From a virus: a stretch of DNA of 64,000 nt. This document shows, one piece after another, positions 36,855 to 44,977 of this stretch. A model generated the notes under the pieces. The model was given only the letters and a program-made list of their open reading frames with translations, ran no database searches and had not been told where the DNA came from. The translations under genes and the position numbers were made by a program. The stretch is taken from IMG/VR virus record IMGVR_UViG_3300034190_002401, positions 1-64,000 of that record. One strand, written 5' to 3'. Every line of letters begins with the position of its first letter. Position 1 is the stretch's first letter.

Positions 36855-37532
36855 TCACTCGCCTTGCTGTTCCAATAACTGCTCTTTAATCCTCTTCCAA
36901 CTATCAGGGCTTTCCTTTGCTAATTCGACTTTTAGTATGTTAAACGTCTGGTTGATTTGAGTACCATCACTGTCTGCCCCCCAACTGTCATTTAACTTCA
37001 CTAGGTCTTTGATGCTCTCCCTCACCTCTTTGTGTAGTTTCACTGCATCACCGACGAAACCATCTTCATGCACACTACCGTAATCTAACAACTCATTGAA
37101 CTTGTCGTTGAGTTTCTCAACATTAGTACGGAGAACATTGACTTCTTGACCTAGAGTGATAGCGACCTCGAATGCTGCTGCCTTCTTGACGAGAGGCTGG
37201 AAGTGGTGTTTCATGTGGTGATAGACGGAGTTCTCAGAGCATCCAATGACTTCTGCTATATCCTCACTAGGCAGTATACCCTCGAAGTATCCTGTCTCGA
37301 ACTCCCCTCTCCTGTCATGTGTGCAAACCACACAGGAATGGTTGGAATCCATGTGATACTCACCCATGTGATTCTTGAAGTGACGGTCTGCTGTATTGGC
37401 CCTCCAATTCATGTCTTTATCCAGTTGCTTACAACTGATTTCACCGTTCAAGAGAGACTGTTCTAGTTGCTCTCTATCATCAGATTGGCAAAAGGCGCAG
37501 GACCTCTTGACCACTCGCTCTCGCTCGGTCAC
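36855..37532 (-). CDS. Double zinc/HTH protein, possible small terminase
   Basis: 225 residues from GTG 37532. Two tandem modules of the same plan: C12-x2-C15 ... H51-x3-H55 and C67-x2-C70 ... H106-x3-H110, each enclosing a helix-turn-helix-like region (LLNGEISCKQLDKDM; ILPSEDIAEVIGCSENSVYH). A coiled coil follows (VNVLRTNVEKLNDKFNELL). DNA-binding N-terminus plus an oligomerising helix, upstream of the large terminase in the same operon, fits a small terminase subunit. A transcription regulator is the alternative. An inverted repeat covers its start. Confidence 0.5.
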   Translation of the reverse strand: MTERERVVKRSCAFCQSDDREQLEQSLLNGEISCKQLDKDMNWRANTADRHFKNHMGEYHMDSNHSCVVCTHDRRGEFETGYFEGILPSEDIAEVIGCSENSVYHHMKHHFQPLVKKAAAFEVAITLGQEVNVLRTNVEKLNDKFNELLDYGSVHEDGFVGDAVKLHKEVRESIKDLVKLNDSWGADSDGTQINQTFNILKVELAKESPDSWKRIKEQLLEQQGE

Positions 37533-37541
37533 GAGTGACCG
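37526..37541. promoter_or_regulatory. Perfect inverted repeat at a gene start (operator candidate)
   Basis: CGGTCAC-GA-GTGACCG, 7-bp arms with a 2-nt centre, covers the GTG start of the zinc/HTH gene; a TATA-like GATTATA lies just upstream on the coding strand. The position suits autoregulation by the HTH protein. It also resembles the short hairpins of the right arm, so the link is uncertain. Confidence 0.4.
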
Positions 37542-37580
37542 GAGGTATAATCACCAAATGAACGTTGTTGATTTATAGAT

Positions 37581-37847
37581 TTACATCCGACTTATTCTGG
37601 TGTATATCGTAGTCAGTCCCATCATGGAGATAAATATCGCAATCATAGCCATTGAAGCATCAGTTTGACTGATGTCAGAGGCCTTGAAGACCAAAACGAA
37701 AAGCATGACGAGTATTGCGCTGATGAGTTGAATCATCACCATGTCGATAATGACGCTTCTCTTGTGGGAGAACATGTTTAACGACAAGTTGGCCACTTGG
37801 TTCGGCACTCCTAGGGGAAGCGAACCTCTGCTAGGTCCTGACATCAT
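37581..37847 (-). CDS. Small two-helix membrane protein
   Basis: 88 residues with two predicted membrane segments: VMIQLISAILVMLFVLVF (about 37-54) and MAMIAIFISMMGLTTIY (about 66-82), joined by a short polar loop. The 35-residue N-terminus is polar. ATGA overlap with the upstream gene. Part of a membrane-protein cluster containing the small GTPase. Confidence 0.6.
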   Translation of the reverse strand: MMSGPSRGSLPLGVPNQVANLSLNMFSHKRSVIIDMVMIQLISAILVMLFVLVFKASDISQTDASMAMIAIFISMMGLTTIYTRISRM

Positions 37848-38485
37848 ACTCTACCCCCGAATAGTGCTCTGTTGATGAAACCACCAGTGGCTTGTCCTAC
37901 CGATTCCATCATACCGGGGTCTGCTAATGCTGTGTTCAACATACCCTGCATGAGAGATTGGTCAGCCATCTGTAGTATCTGCTGTCTCTCAGCCTCAGCC
38001 TTCTGTATTATCTGCATGGATGTATTCTGTAGACTGTTTAGTTGTGCTATAATATTCTCAGCACTTAGAGTTTGTAGGTCGCTAGGCATAGAAGTGACAT
38101 CAAGTGAGAGACTACCTGTAGTCTCGTCCATAATGAACTTGGAGTTCTTCAACACGTTGAGAAGCGAGAATGTAGTGATATTCGACAGCATCTCGATGAA
38201 TATAGGCATGTTCTGACTGATGATGAACTTGTCAATTGGTTGAATTGTGTTGAGCATCGAAGCCAGAATCTGAGTTTCCGAAGGTGGGGCTATTGGTGTG
38301 TTGTATTGTTGAGGAGATATACCTGCTCCCCCTAGAATACCACCCATTAGAGGGGAAGTGCCGTATGAATTAGGAGCATACCCGTTTTGCATGGGTTGTT
38401 GACCGAAAGTGTTTGATTGACCAGTGCCTAGACTAAGCGAGGAGGTGTTTTGAGTGCCCCCTAGATTTGAGAGTCCTAATGTCAT
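37844..38485 (-). CDS. Gln/Asn/Gly-rich protein with helical core
   Basis: 213 residues. The N-terminal 75 are low complexity (Gly, Ser, Gln, Asn, Pro), then a hydrophobic helical core (MLNTIQPIDKFIISQNMPIF; EMLSNITTFSLLNVL), a coiled part (MQIIQKAEAERQQILQMADQ) and a Gly-rich end. Both ends overlap neighbours by 4 nt. No family recognised; may be a virion membrane or internal protein. Confidence 0.5.
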   Translation of the reverse strand: MTLGLSNLGGTQNTSSLSLGTGQSNTFGQQPMQNGYAPNSYGTSPLMGGILGGAGISPQQYNTPIAPPSETQILASMLNTIQPIDKFIISQNMPIFIEMLSNITTFSLLNVLKNSKFIMDETTGSLSLDVTSMPSDLQTLSAENIIAQLNSLQNTSMQIIQKAEAERQQILQMADQSLMQGMLNTALADPGMMESVGQATGGFINRALFGGRV

Positions 38486-39516
38486 TGTATCACCTCTGCT
38501 GGGTTTGCTGCTGTTGCTATAGTGGGCACTACCGGAGGCGGTGCTTGCATAGTCGCAGCGGGGTTCAGGGTTTGAGCCTGTTGGTTGAGAACTGTATTGA
38601 ACGCTTGTTGTGCTGCTAATTGTTGTTCATGTGCCTCTCTTTGAAACATTCTCATGTCAAATTGCACCATGGTGATGTCATTTGAGCCTGTTTCTGGATT
38701 TGGTATGTGCCATACGTTGATTCCCTTCGTTCTCTGTGAGTCTTTCTCAATCTCTTGGAAGAAAGGCTCGTACTTCTGAACTAAGTCGGGTGCTCTAACC
38801 TCGTTGGATTGCAGTGATGACACTGGTATAGTAACTAGACTGACTCCTTTCTTCACCTTGTCCTTGAATCTGCTAGGTCTCATCTCATCTTCCTTGTCTT
38901 GAGCGTCTTCCCATTTGCAGAGCAGGTGATAGAGATGTAGATGTTCAGGGCAGTATGTACCTTTGAGAGTCTTACCGCTGGTTACTCCACTCCTCGCTAA
39001 GAATGCTTCAGTTTGTCCTGAAATAGGATTCTGCCAGTACATGTCCCAAAGACTTCTACCTGTGTCTTCGTCTGTGATTCTCGCATAGAGGTTGTCATAT
39101 TCTATGAGTTGCTTGCAATCACAACCATCGACAACACAAGTGCCGCTGTCTTTGGTGTATCTGTATGGACTTCCCAACCACCTTCTTGGGTCTAAAACAG
39201 ACCTCCTTGTTGGTTTGAGTAGTCTGTATGCCTGTTTGATGTCTTTTCTTCTGGCTTTGCGAGGGTCAGCGTGATTAGAGGGGTAGAAGTTCACTTTTGG
39301 AACTTCGAGATTCTTCTGTCCTGCTATCTGCTGCATCTGCTGCTGCGCTATTGCTTGTTCCATAATCGCTGCTTGATTAAACTGAGGATTGCCCATTTGG
39401 GCCATGTTCAACATTGCTGCGTCATTCAAATTGCTTAGACTCTGAGTTTGCATCGGAGTTCTTGTTATTGTGCGATACATATTATCGGGTACATCTAAGA
39501 GACCGCCTACCATCAT
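38482..39516 (-). CDS. Cys/His metal-binding protein with Gln-rich ends
   Basis: 344 residues. Central region has a metal site candidate: GTCVVDGCDCKQL plus GTYCPEHLHLYHLLCKW, that is C-x4-C-x-C and C-x2-H ... C. The basic stretch DPRKARRKDIKQAYRLLKPT precedes it. Both termini are Gln/Ala/Met/Pro-rich and probably disordered. Gene neighbours are the AbrB-like and GTPase genes. Function unknown. Confidence 0.5.
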   Translation of the reverse strand: MMVGGLLDVPDNMYRTITRTPMQTQSLSNLNDAAMLNMAQMGNPQFNQAAIMEQAIAQQQMQQIAGQKNLEVPKVNFYPSNHADPRKARRKDIKQAYRLLKPTRRSVLDPRRWLGSPYRYTKDSGTCVVDGCDCKQLIEYDNLYARITDEDTGRSLWDMYWQNPISGQTEAFLARSGVTSGKTLKGTYCPEHLHLYHLLCKWEDAQDKEDEMRPSRFKDKVKKGVSLVTIPVSSLQSNEVRAPDLVQKYEPFFQEIEKDSQRTKGINVWHIPNPETGSNDITMVQFDMRMFQREAHEQQLAAQQAFNTVLNQQAQTLNPAATMQAPPPVVPTIATAANPAEVIQ

Positions 39517-39737
39517 TCAACCTCCGCTGGTGTCACATGAATAGACATTTGCCCGTTTTCTGCCGATAAACGCCATTCTAATTTACTTCCAGCAGTCATA
39601 CCAAACTGCTGAACAATCCACATAGGTATAGTAGTTCTAAGTGAGTTACTACCCCCTCCTGTGGGGACGAGTGTTGTGGTAGTCTTACCCTTCGCCATGG
39701 AGGTCGCACACCCTACTACATCAAAAAGGTCACTCAA
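39513..39737 (-). CDS. AbrB/SpoVT-like small DNA-binding protein
   Basis: 74 residues as a TTG start overlapping the GTPase stop (TTGA); ATG at 39698 would give 61. The core (SNSLRTTIPMWIVQQFGMTA, then GSKLEWRLSAENGQMSI) matches the swapped-hairpin AbrB fold, with the typical strand, loop, helix Ile-Pro-x-x-x-x-x-x-Phe-Gly and a second strand pair. Such proteins are transcription regulators or antitoxins. No toxin is adjacent, so a regulator of the late cluster is more likely. Confidence 0.6.
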   Translation of the reverse strand: MSDLFDVVGCATSMAKGKTTTTLVPTGGGSNSLRTTIPMWIVQQFGMTAGSKLEWRLSAENGQMSIHVTPAEVE

Positions 39738-40447
39738 GAGGTCAAGAGTTCTACTAGGGTTGGTTCAACATTCCAACCCACACGAGTAGCCATGAAAGCA
39801 CGCTTTGTTGGTAACCTTGCTTTCTGCAAGCGAATTAGGTCATCTCTGAAGGGGTCGAATATCTTGTGCTCACCTATTCTGTTCTGCTGCCATAGTTCAG
39901 CAGCCTTCTTGTCGAAGAACCTGTCTGCCTTATTAGCCACTAACATGACCATTCTGGGTGTGTATTTCTTTCCCTTCAATCTGCTTCTGAGAGTTCTATA
40001 TCTGTAGTCTCTCTGGATAAGTCTATCTACAAGATATTTGAAACCAGCAACTTGCTCTGCGCCTTCAGGCCCACCAGCAAAGGCTCTGTCATCAAACACA
40101 AACATGACACATTCCACTTGTCTAGACACCATATCGTCAATCCACAGATTCCAGAATCTCTCTTGACCACCTATGTCTGCTGAGTATACCACTCTCTTTT
40201 CGCCTTGCCAAGATATTCTCTTCCTAGTGGGTTTTGGTAGCATATACCTTGTTAGTAACTTGAAATGTTTGGTTCTCTCATCCTCGTGTATCTCTTCCAT
40301 CTCACCGGGAGTGGTCATATAGCGGTCTAATGTGGTCTTGCCAACCATGCTAGTGCCGTAGATACCGACTTTTCTTGGCTTCCATGAGTTGTAGAGGTGT
40401 TGTCCGTATATGGCTACACCAACGAGTACACTCCCCCCGCCTACCAT
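39734..40447 (-). CDS. Ras/Arf-like small GTPase
   Basis: 237 residues. G1 GTSMVGKTT (31-39), G3 DIGGQE (91-96, Gln95 in the catalytic position), G4 NKAD (172-175), preceded by the usual hydrophobic strand MVMLVA. DxGGQ resembles Arf, Rag and MglA-type GTPases rather than translation GTPases. The N-terminus (MVGGGSVLVGVAIYG) is hydrophobic and may anchor to a membrane. Neighbours are two membrane proteins and an AbrB-like gene. It probably binds and hydrolyses GTP as a switch; effector unknown. A long insertion before G4 (RYRTLRSRLKGKKYTPR) is unusual. Confidence 0.8.
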   Translation of the reverse strand: MVGGGSVLVGVAIYGQHLYNSWKPRKVGIYGTSMVGKTTLDRYMTTPGEMEEIHEDERTKHFKLLTRYMLPKPTRKRISWQGEKRVVYSADIGGQERFWNLWIDDMVSRQVECVMFVFDDRAFAGGPEGAEQVAGFKYLVDRLIQRDYRYRTLRSRLKGKKYTPRMVMLVANKADRFFDKKAAELWQQNRIGEHKIFDPFRDDLIRLQKARLPTKRAFMATRVGWNVEPTLVELLTS

Positions 40448-40456
40448 TTACTTCAC

Positions 40457-40717
40457 CTAGTTGGGCAATTTAGAGTAGAGCCAATCAGCAAAACCCTCAA
40501 CCTGCTGATATGTCCACTCAACTGTCCAACCCCAAAGCGTGAAATCACTGTATGATTCCATTGCACTAACTGCTAGCGATGCTCCTAGTGCCGCAAGTAT
40601 GGTTCTAAGCCAACCGACACCCCATTCGTAGGTGTTATCAACAGTGTTAGCAAGGTGCATTGCGCGTAGAGTTTCCTCTACAGAGTCGTCTTTTGGAGTC
40701 TTGAATATCCTACCCAT
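40457..40717 (-). CDS. Small membrane protein next to the GTPase
   Basis: 86 residues with one hydrophobic segment (WGVGWLRTILAALGASLAVS, about 32-51), preceded by a polar N-terminus and followed by aromatic-rich SYSDFTLWGWTVEWTYQQ. It lies 9 nt upstream of the GTPase start and shares one base with the next gene. It could be the membrane partner of the GTPase. Confidence 0.55.
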   Translation of the reverse strand: MGRIFKTPKDDSVEETLRAMHLANTVDNTYEWGVGWLRTILAALGASLAVSAMESYSDFTLWGWTVEWTYQQVEGFADWLYSKLPN

Positions 40718-41355
40718 TAGTTATCGCCACTACCCTTCGTATATCTAAGGTCTGGCGTTCCGTCCTTCTTCAAACGGACATTATTCGATGATATGTCTCT
40801 AGGCGGAACTACTGATTCACGAACCATTTCATCAGCCAGAGAATCTAAGCCAAAACTTGTTGATTGAGTAACATTAGCGTTATGAGACGGAGGTTTTGAT
40901 GTGTTAAATAGGTCAACTCCTAATCCTGAGATACCGGATTGACTGTTAGACATCATGGAAGGGGGCATCTTACCGGGATTCTGCTGCATCCAAAGCAGTT
41001 CCTTCTCCAACTGCATCTCCTGCATTCGTAGTTCCATGTCCGCTCTACGCTGGTCGTAACTGAATTGCTGCTCTCTGAAACGGTAGTCCCTCTGCCTCTG
41101 CATCTCTGACATTCTAACTCGCTCTTGCATCTGTTCTTCAAAGAACATCTTGAACAAGTAATACGCTAGAATCTGAATTGCTAACGCTCCCATAGCGTAT
41201 GTCATTCCGTTGACATACTGATTTGCATTCTCTCCACCGGGCAACCACAATCCGGCATCGTAGATACCTATTGCGACTCCCACTAGAGCCGACTGAGTTA
41301 GTATCAACCCAGTCAATCTCATTTCTGATTTATCCGAAGGGTCTTGTCTGCTCAT
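40717..41355 (-). CDS. Membrane protein with cytoplasmic coiled coil
   Basis: 212 residues from ATG 41355, with GAGGTCACTAAG before it; GTG 41409 is a less likely start. Two membrane segments: LTGLILTQSALVGVAIGIYD and YAMGALAIQILAYYLFKMFF, then a long charged helix (QERVRMSEMQRQRDYRFREQ and on to about 130) and a disordered tail. Resembles phage membrane-anchored coiled-coil proteins; together with the 86-residue protein and GTPase it may form one membrane complex. Inference from adjacency only. Confidence 0.55.
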   Translation of the reverse strand: MSRQDPSDKSEMRLTGLILTQSALVGVAIGIYDAGLWLPGGENANQYVNGMTYAMGALAIQILAYYLFKMFFEEQMQERVRMSEMQRQRDYRFREQQFSYDQRRADMELRMQEMQLEKELLWMQQNPGKMPPSMMSNSQSGISGLGVDLFNTSKPPSHNANVTQSTSFGLDSLADEMVRESVVPPRDISSNNVRLKKDGTPDLRYTKGSGDN

Positions 41356-41409
41356 CTTAGTGACCTCTAGAAAGACCCCACGAGGGTGGCTATCATAAGC
41401 CTTCTGCAC

Positions 41410-42438
41410 CTAATTCAGTGTCTGGTAAAGATTAGAACCCGGATAATTAGTATAATAATCAGGTTTCTTCGGAGTAATAGATGACGATTGATATTGTTCG
41501 GTAATATCACCACGAGCATCTCTGAAAGATGGTTTTTGCTGACCAGCAGTATACATGACTGCCTCTTGGCCATACTTCGCTGCCAACTCCAGAAGTTTGG
41601 CCTGTTGCTCTGGGTTTACTCTAGGTATGGTGAATGAGGGTTCTGTGTCTCCCCCCTCTGTCCATTTAGAACCCCCCTCGGCTGATATTATGTCTGGTAG
41701 TTTAAGCCCCGCTAGTTCTGCAAGCATTTGATTACTCAACCCTTCTGCTCTTTTCCTACCCACGGTTGTTGCTCCCGGTTTAGTGCCTATGGTCATGGTG
41801 GGGTACTTGTGAGGTCGATGTGCACCCTCTATTTTAGAGGGGGAAAACTCAGAAAGAGTAGTCTGCTTTGATTTTATCACTCTCAAAGTCCCTTTGTCTT
41901 TGAAGTGTCTAGCCCTGTTCGCGTGCTCCCCCTCTAACGTGAGCCTCCCACCTTGTGTGTGACTGACATCCTTACGATTGTGAGACCCGTAGATGCCTCG
42001 TCGTCTTCTTTCCCTATTGAGTTCTTCACGGTACTTCACACGTTCAGGGCTGGACTCGTATTTTGTGTCATATTCCTTCTTATGACGCTGGGCTTCTGGT
42101 GATAACTCCCTTGCTTTGAGGACTGCAACCCCCTTAACAATCGTCGGTTTCCCACCAATCCCCTGTTTCTTGGCTCTTTTGCGTTTTGTGGCTGACCTTT
42201 TCTGTCCACTTGACATCGAACCAGAAGTCTTTGGAGTTTTGTCTGAAACTTTCACCGATGGCCTGCACTTCGGGTATCCTTTTCCAGACAATTTTGCTTT
42301 CCCCCTCCCGCATGGTGGGTGTTTCCCATCCTTGTCCTTTCTCGATACGTCTACCCACTTCTCCTTGAACCATCGGTTCAGGTTCTTTACCACTAACGTA
42401 TTGTGGCAGGTGCAGCGGGAGTCTGAATCGGTACTCAT
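41410..42438 (-). CDS. Lys/Arg-rich DUF5872-type protein
   Basis: 342 residues. Near the N-terminus: WFKEKWVDVSRKDKDGKHPP then CGRGKAKLSGKGYPKCRPS, the signature I know from DUF5872-like marine phage proteins (Trp, EKWVDVS, CGR, YPKC). Further on, basic low-complexity sequence (KRSATKRKRAKKQGIGGKP) and a polar C-terminal half. Its start overlaps the next small gene by 4 nt. Family members occur in many marine viruses without known function; the charge suggests nucleic acid binding. Confidence 0.6.
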   Translation of the reverse strand: MSTDSDSRCTCHNTLVVKNLNRWFKEKWVDVSRKDKDGKHPPCGRGKAKLSGKGYPKCRPSVKVSDKTPKTSGSMSSGQKRSATKRKRAKKQGIGGKPTIVKGVAVLKARELSPEAQRHKKEYDTKYESSPERVKYREELNRERRRRGIYGSHNRKDVSHTQGGRLTLEGEHANRARHFKDKGTLRVIKSKQTTLSEFSPSKIEGAHRPHKYPTMTIGTKPGATTVGRKRAEGLSNQMLAELAGLKLPDIISAEGGSKWTEGGDTEPSFTIPRVNPEQQAKLLELAAKYGQEAVMYTAGQQKPSFRDARGDITEQYQSSSITPKKPDYYTNYPGSNLYQTLN

Positions 42439-42626
42439 TTCTTCTTACCTTTCCCTCGAAACTTTCCCCTGCAATATTGTACAGCCCATCCATTAGCATA
42501 GGCAGACGGATAGACCTTGAACTTTCTTTTTGCAGCGGCTTTACCTGCTGGACAGAGTTTCTTTTCAAGTGTGTCCCATGCACCATTCATACCGACGCAA
42601 TGACCACAATCACAAGAACCTATCAT
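42435..42626 (-). CDS. Small basic Cys protein, DUF5872-like
   Basis: 63 residues, with LEKKLCPAGKAAAKRKFKVY and PSAYANGWAVQYCRGKFRGK, a second signature common in the same marine phage group (CPAGKAAAKRKF, YPSAYA). The N-terminus has a CDCGHC metal-type motif. ATGA overlaps at both ends. Function unknown; probably a nucleic-acid-binding virion protein. Confidence 0.6.
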   Translation of the reverse strand: MIGSCDCGHCVGMNGAWDTLEKKLCPAGKAAAKRKFKVYPSAYANGWAVQYCRGKFRGKGKKK

Positions 42627-42799
42627 ATCACAAACACCATTTTAGTAATTTTATCAGCGGCTTTTCTCTGAGCATACAGTAAACTGTAGCAGGGACATCG
42701 AGGTGGGGTCATTGAGCATTTCATCACTCCCTTTTCCATGCATTTGCATGGATTCTTCTTATTTCCACCACAACAACAACTATCTCTTTTCAATGCCAT
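42623..42799 (-). CDS. Cys-rich small protein
   Basis: 58 residues if it starts at ATG 42799 (TGATG overlap with the stop upstream). Cysteines cluster as DSCCCGGNKKNPCKCMEKG and CSMTPPRCPCYSL: eight Cys in 35 residues, suggesting one or two metal sites. The first residues are MALKRD, compatible with the A-x-x-L-K tag seen on other late proteins only very loosely. Function unknown. Confidence 0.5.
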   Translation of the reverse strand: MALKRDSCCCGGNKKNPCKCMEKGVMKCSMTPPRCPCYSLLYAQRKAADKITKMVFVI

Positions 42800-43578
42800 C
42801 AGCAGTTCCACCTCTTCAGTGCTGCACCCTTTGGTGTGAGTTTGCCGTCCTTGCTGGTAGGACCTTTACTCCCACCCATGCGAGCGCAGAAGGACTTTCT
42901 TCTCTTCGCCTTTTTACTACCCGGTTTGAGTTTGGATGGTTTTGTCGTGACCGGGGGTTTGAGGTTCGCACCGGTTTCTCTCTTGAACTTGGCACGCCCC
43001 TTTGCGTTCAGACCGCCCTTCTTGTGATGCCTCTTCGGGTTGTATCCGTGAAACGGCTTGGATTTCTTCTTGGCCTTCTCGAAATAGTCCTCAATCAGAG
43101 TGCCGAATGCCTGTGTGGAAGGAGAACAGCAGTCACAAGTCGCTGTGACTTGCACGTAAGCGTCTGATTTCATCGTCATGGGGGCTAGATTGGCCCTAGG
43201 AATGCCTCCACTCCTCACATTACTTTCAGTACCACTGAAAATACCACCGCTAGGCTCTGGTTGTGCGACTGGGTTAGCCAGTCCTCCACCCCTCACGCCT
43301 ACTACACCCACATTGCTCTGAGGCAGACCGAACTTTTTGGCCCTTTCTAATGCGAACTGGTACGCTAGTTCTGGATTGTCGGTTGTGTAGGACACCCTGT
43401 CCTCATTCCTGAGGCTGGGTGGGACGTAGTGTTTCGAGCGTTTTTTCGGGTCTCCACCCATGATTCCTTGGTCGAGAACGCCCTGCATGTCGATTGTTCC
43501 GTGGTACTCACTGACTGGACCAAGGCTGCTGGGAAAATCAGAGTGGAACTCACCGAGTTCTGTCTGTCTGCTTACCAT
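42799..43578 (-). CDS. DUF6321-type basic protein
   Basis: 259 residues. The C-terminal third matches a marine phage family (DUF6321-like): GRAKFKRETGANLKPPV, KAKRRKSFCARMGGSKGPTS and the ending PKGAALKRWNC. The middle contains QVTATCDCCSPSTQAFGTLI. It lies just upstream of the two DUF5872-like genes, as these families often co-occur. Likely a nucleic-acid-binding structural or packaging protein. Confidence 0.65.
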   Translation of the reverse strand: MVSRQTELGEFHSDFPSSLGPVSEYHGTIDMQGVLDQGIMGGDPKKRSKHYVPPSLRNEDRVSYTTDNPELAYQFALERAKKFGLPQSNVGVVGVRGGGLANPVAQPEPSGGIFSGTESNVRSGGIPRANLAPMTMKSDAYVQVTATCDCCSPSTQAFGTLIEDYFEKAKKKSKPFHGYNPKRHHKKGGLNAKGRAKFKRETGANLKPPVTTKPSKLKPGSKKAKRRKSFCARMGGSKGPTSKDGKLTPKGAALKRWNC

Positions 43579-43590
43579 GAATAGCCCTCC

Positions 43591-44136
43591 TTAGAGTCTC
43601 TGTGGAGGACTCCTTCGCTCGATTGGCGAGTTTTGTCGATTCACCTGTGATAGAATCTCATTTATCGCATTCCGGTAGTAGTCTGTGGCTTCCGGTGGTG
43701 CTTCTCTACGTGGAGGACTTGGGTCTGGCTTCTTGTCCATGGGGTTGGGCATCTCGAACAGGTCTGGCCTTTCTCTCTTGAGTTGCTCTTGGTCTATGTG
43801 TAGACCTGCATTAAGTTTTTCTTCCAAGTCTTCTCTTTCTGGAGAATGGTCGAGGTAGTCATATTTAGACTCAAAAAAGTCCCCTCTATGCATCTTTTCT
43901 TCATCCGGTATAAGTGGTAGACCATATTCGTCAAAGTTCTCGTTTTCTCTGCTCAGAGGCCTGCCCATTGCGTCTATGAGAGGCTCGCCCGGCTCGAACT
44001 TGAGGAACTCCCATGCTTTCTTCATGGCTTTCTCGTCTGGTTTCGAGGTTTCAGTAGGCTTCTTGGGCATCTTAGGGCCGACAGCGATAACCAGTGTCAT
44101 CCCTGCTTTCTTACCCTTGTCCTTCATACATATCAC
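43591..44136 (-). CDS. Late small protein with KAWEFLK motif
   Basis: 181 residues from GTG 44136 (GTGA overlap) or ATG 44127. Residues about 33-47, DEKAMKKAWEFLKFEPG, resemble the shared A-W-x-x-L-K peptide but lie internally. The C-terminal part is Pro/Arg-rich (PNPMDKKPDPSPPRREAPPE) and ends in a helix (YYRNAINEILSQVNRQ). No family recognised. Confidence 0.5.
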   Translation of the reverse strand: MICMKDKGKKAGMTLVIAVGPKMPKKPTETSKPDEKAMKKAWEFLKFEPGEPLIDAMGRPLSRENENFDEYGLPLIPDEEKMHRGDFFESKYDYLDHSPEREDLEEKLNAGLHIDQEQLKRERPDLFEMPNPMDKKPDPSPPRREAPPEATDYYRNAINEILSQVNRQNSPIERRSPPQRL

Positions 44137-44678
44137 TGGTTATTTCTCTGCTCTGGTATCTGAGGGGCGGAAACTCCTATTTTTGATGGTGCGCTGTCCC
44201 TACCGGTCATACCGGTGTTCATGGCATTCATGTCCCTCATGTGCTCTACAAAGTACTCTTGAGCGATATCAGAACTCAATTGGTGCTCATCATCATCCAT
44301 TCCCTGCTCTACCGCAGACAAACCGGGGATGATGCCTAGTTTGTTCATGTAGTGATGTAGTATCTGCTGCTCCTTCTCGTTCCTAGGCTTGTGGTCATCG
44401 AAGATAGTGCCACCATGTGCGTCGAAGTCAGCCTGAGCCTGCTCGAACTCATCCAATTCAGGACCATCCGAGTAGTCCTCGTACTCATCTCTGTACGATT
44501 TCCTGAGTGTGTTGTAGTCGTATTGTAGTTTGAGGGCGGCCTTTCTCATGACATAGGCCTTCTTCATCTCGCCGCCGCAGCCCATCTTCTGCATGCAGTG
44601 TGCTTTTTTCATGCCGCATCCGGGGCACTTCTCATTGTCTGCTTTCAATAGAGTCCATGCTGTGTCAAATGCGCTCAT
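44133..44678 (-). CDS. Zinc protein with N-terminal FDTAWTLLK tag
   Basis: 181 residues. The N-terminus MSAFDTAWTLLKADNEKCPG carries the clearest copy of the shared tag, directly followed by C-x2-C (CPGC) and HCMQKMGCGG, a metal site. A charged helical middle (KLQYDYNTLRKSYRDEYEDY) and polar tail follow. 6-nt gap from the upstream gene. Possibly packaged in the virion through the tag; otherwise unknown. Confidence 0.55.
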   Translation of the reverse strand: MSAFDTAWTLLKADNEKCPGCGMKKAHCMQKMGCGGEMKKAYVMRKAALKLQYDYNTLRKSYRDEYEDYSDGPELDEFEQAQADFDAHGGTIFDDHKPRNEKEQQILHHYMNKLGIIPGLSAVEQGMDDDEHQLSSDIAQEYFVEHMRDMNAMNTGMTGRDSAPSKIGVSAPQIPEQRNNQ

Positions 44679-44684
44679 ATTCTT

Positions 44685-44924
44685 CTATCTCCTTCTGGAT
44701 ACTCTTACTAGGCCTGTCTGCCTACGCATCCTCGGACGTGTGTTACCCCTATCTAGGTTGCGTTTGTAGCGAGCCTTCGTCTTGCGATTCTTCGTCTTCC
44801 TCGCTAGACGCTGGACCTTGGCTTTAGCCCTCGCTTTTGGTCTATTTGAGATATATTGAGAGGTTTTCATCCCGAACTGACCCTTCTTGAGTGACTCGAA
44901 CGCCAAATCGAACTCAAACCCCAT
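44685..44924 (-). CDS. Very basic small protein with FDLAFESLK tag
   Basis: 79 residues: N-terminus MGFEFDLAFESLKKGQFGMK, then a Lys/Arg-rich chain (KARAKAKVQRLARKTKNRKT; RPRMRRQTGLVRVSRRR). About a third of the residues are basic, so it probably binds DNA or RNA. The tag form has Phe in place of Trp. It is divergent from the plus-strand gene at 44978. Confidence 0.55.
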   Translation of the reverse strand: MGFEFDLAFESLKKGQFGMKTSQYISNRPKARAKAKVQRLARKTKNRKTKARYKRNLDRGNTRPRMRRQTGLVRVSRRR

Positions 44925-44977
44925 GATTGCAGCGTATAAGGCGACACCATAATTAGTTTCTGCTTCTCCGACGTGTT

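Noticed and set aside
42134-42586. 150-codon minus-strand frame overlapping the basic genes
   Set aside because: It runs through the ends of two well supported genes in another frame and lacks its own signatures.
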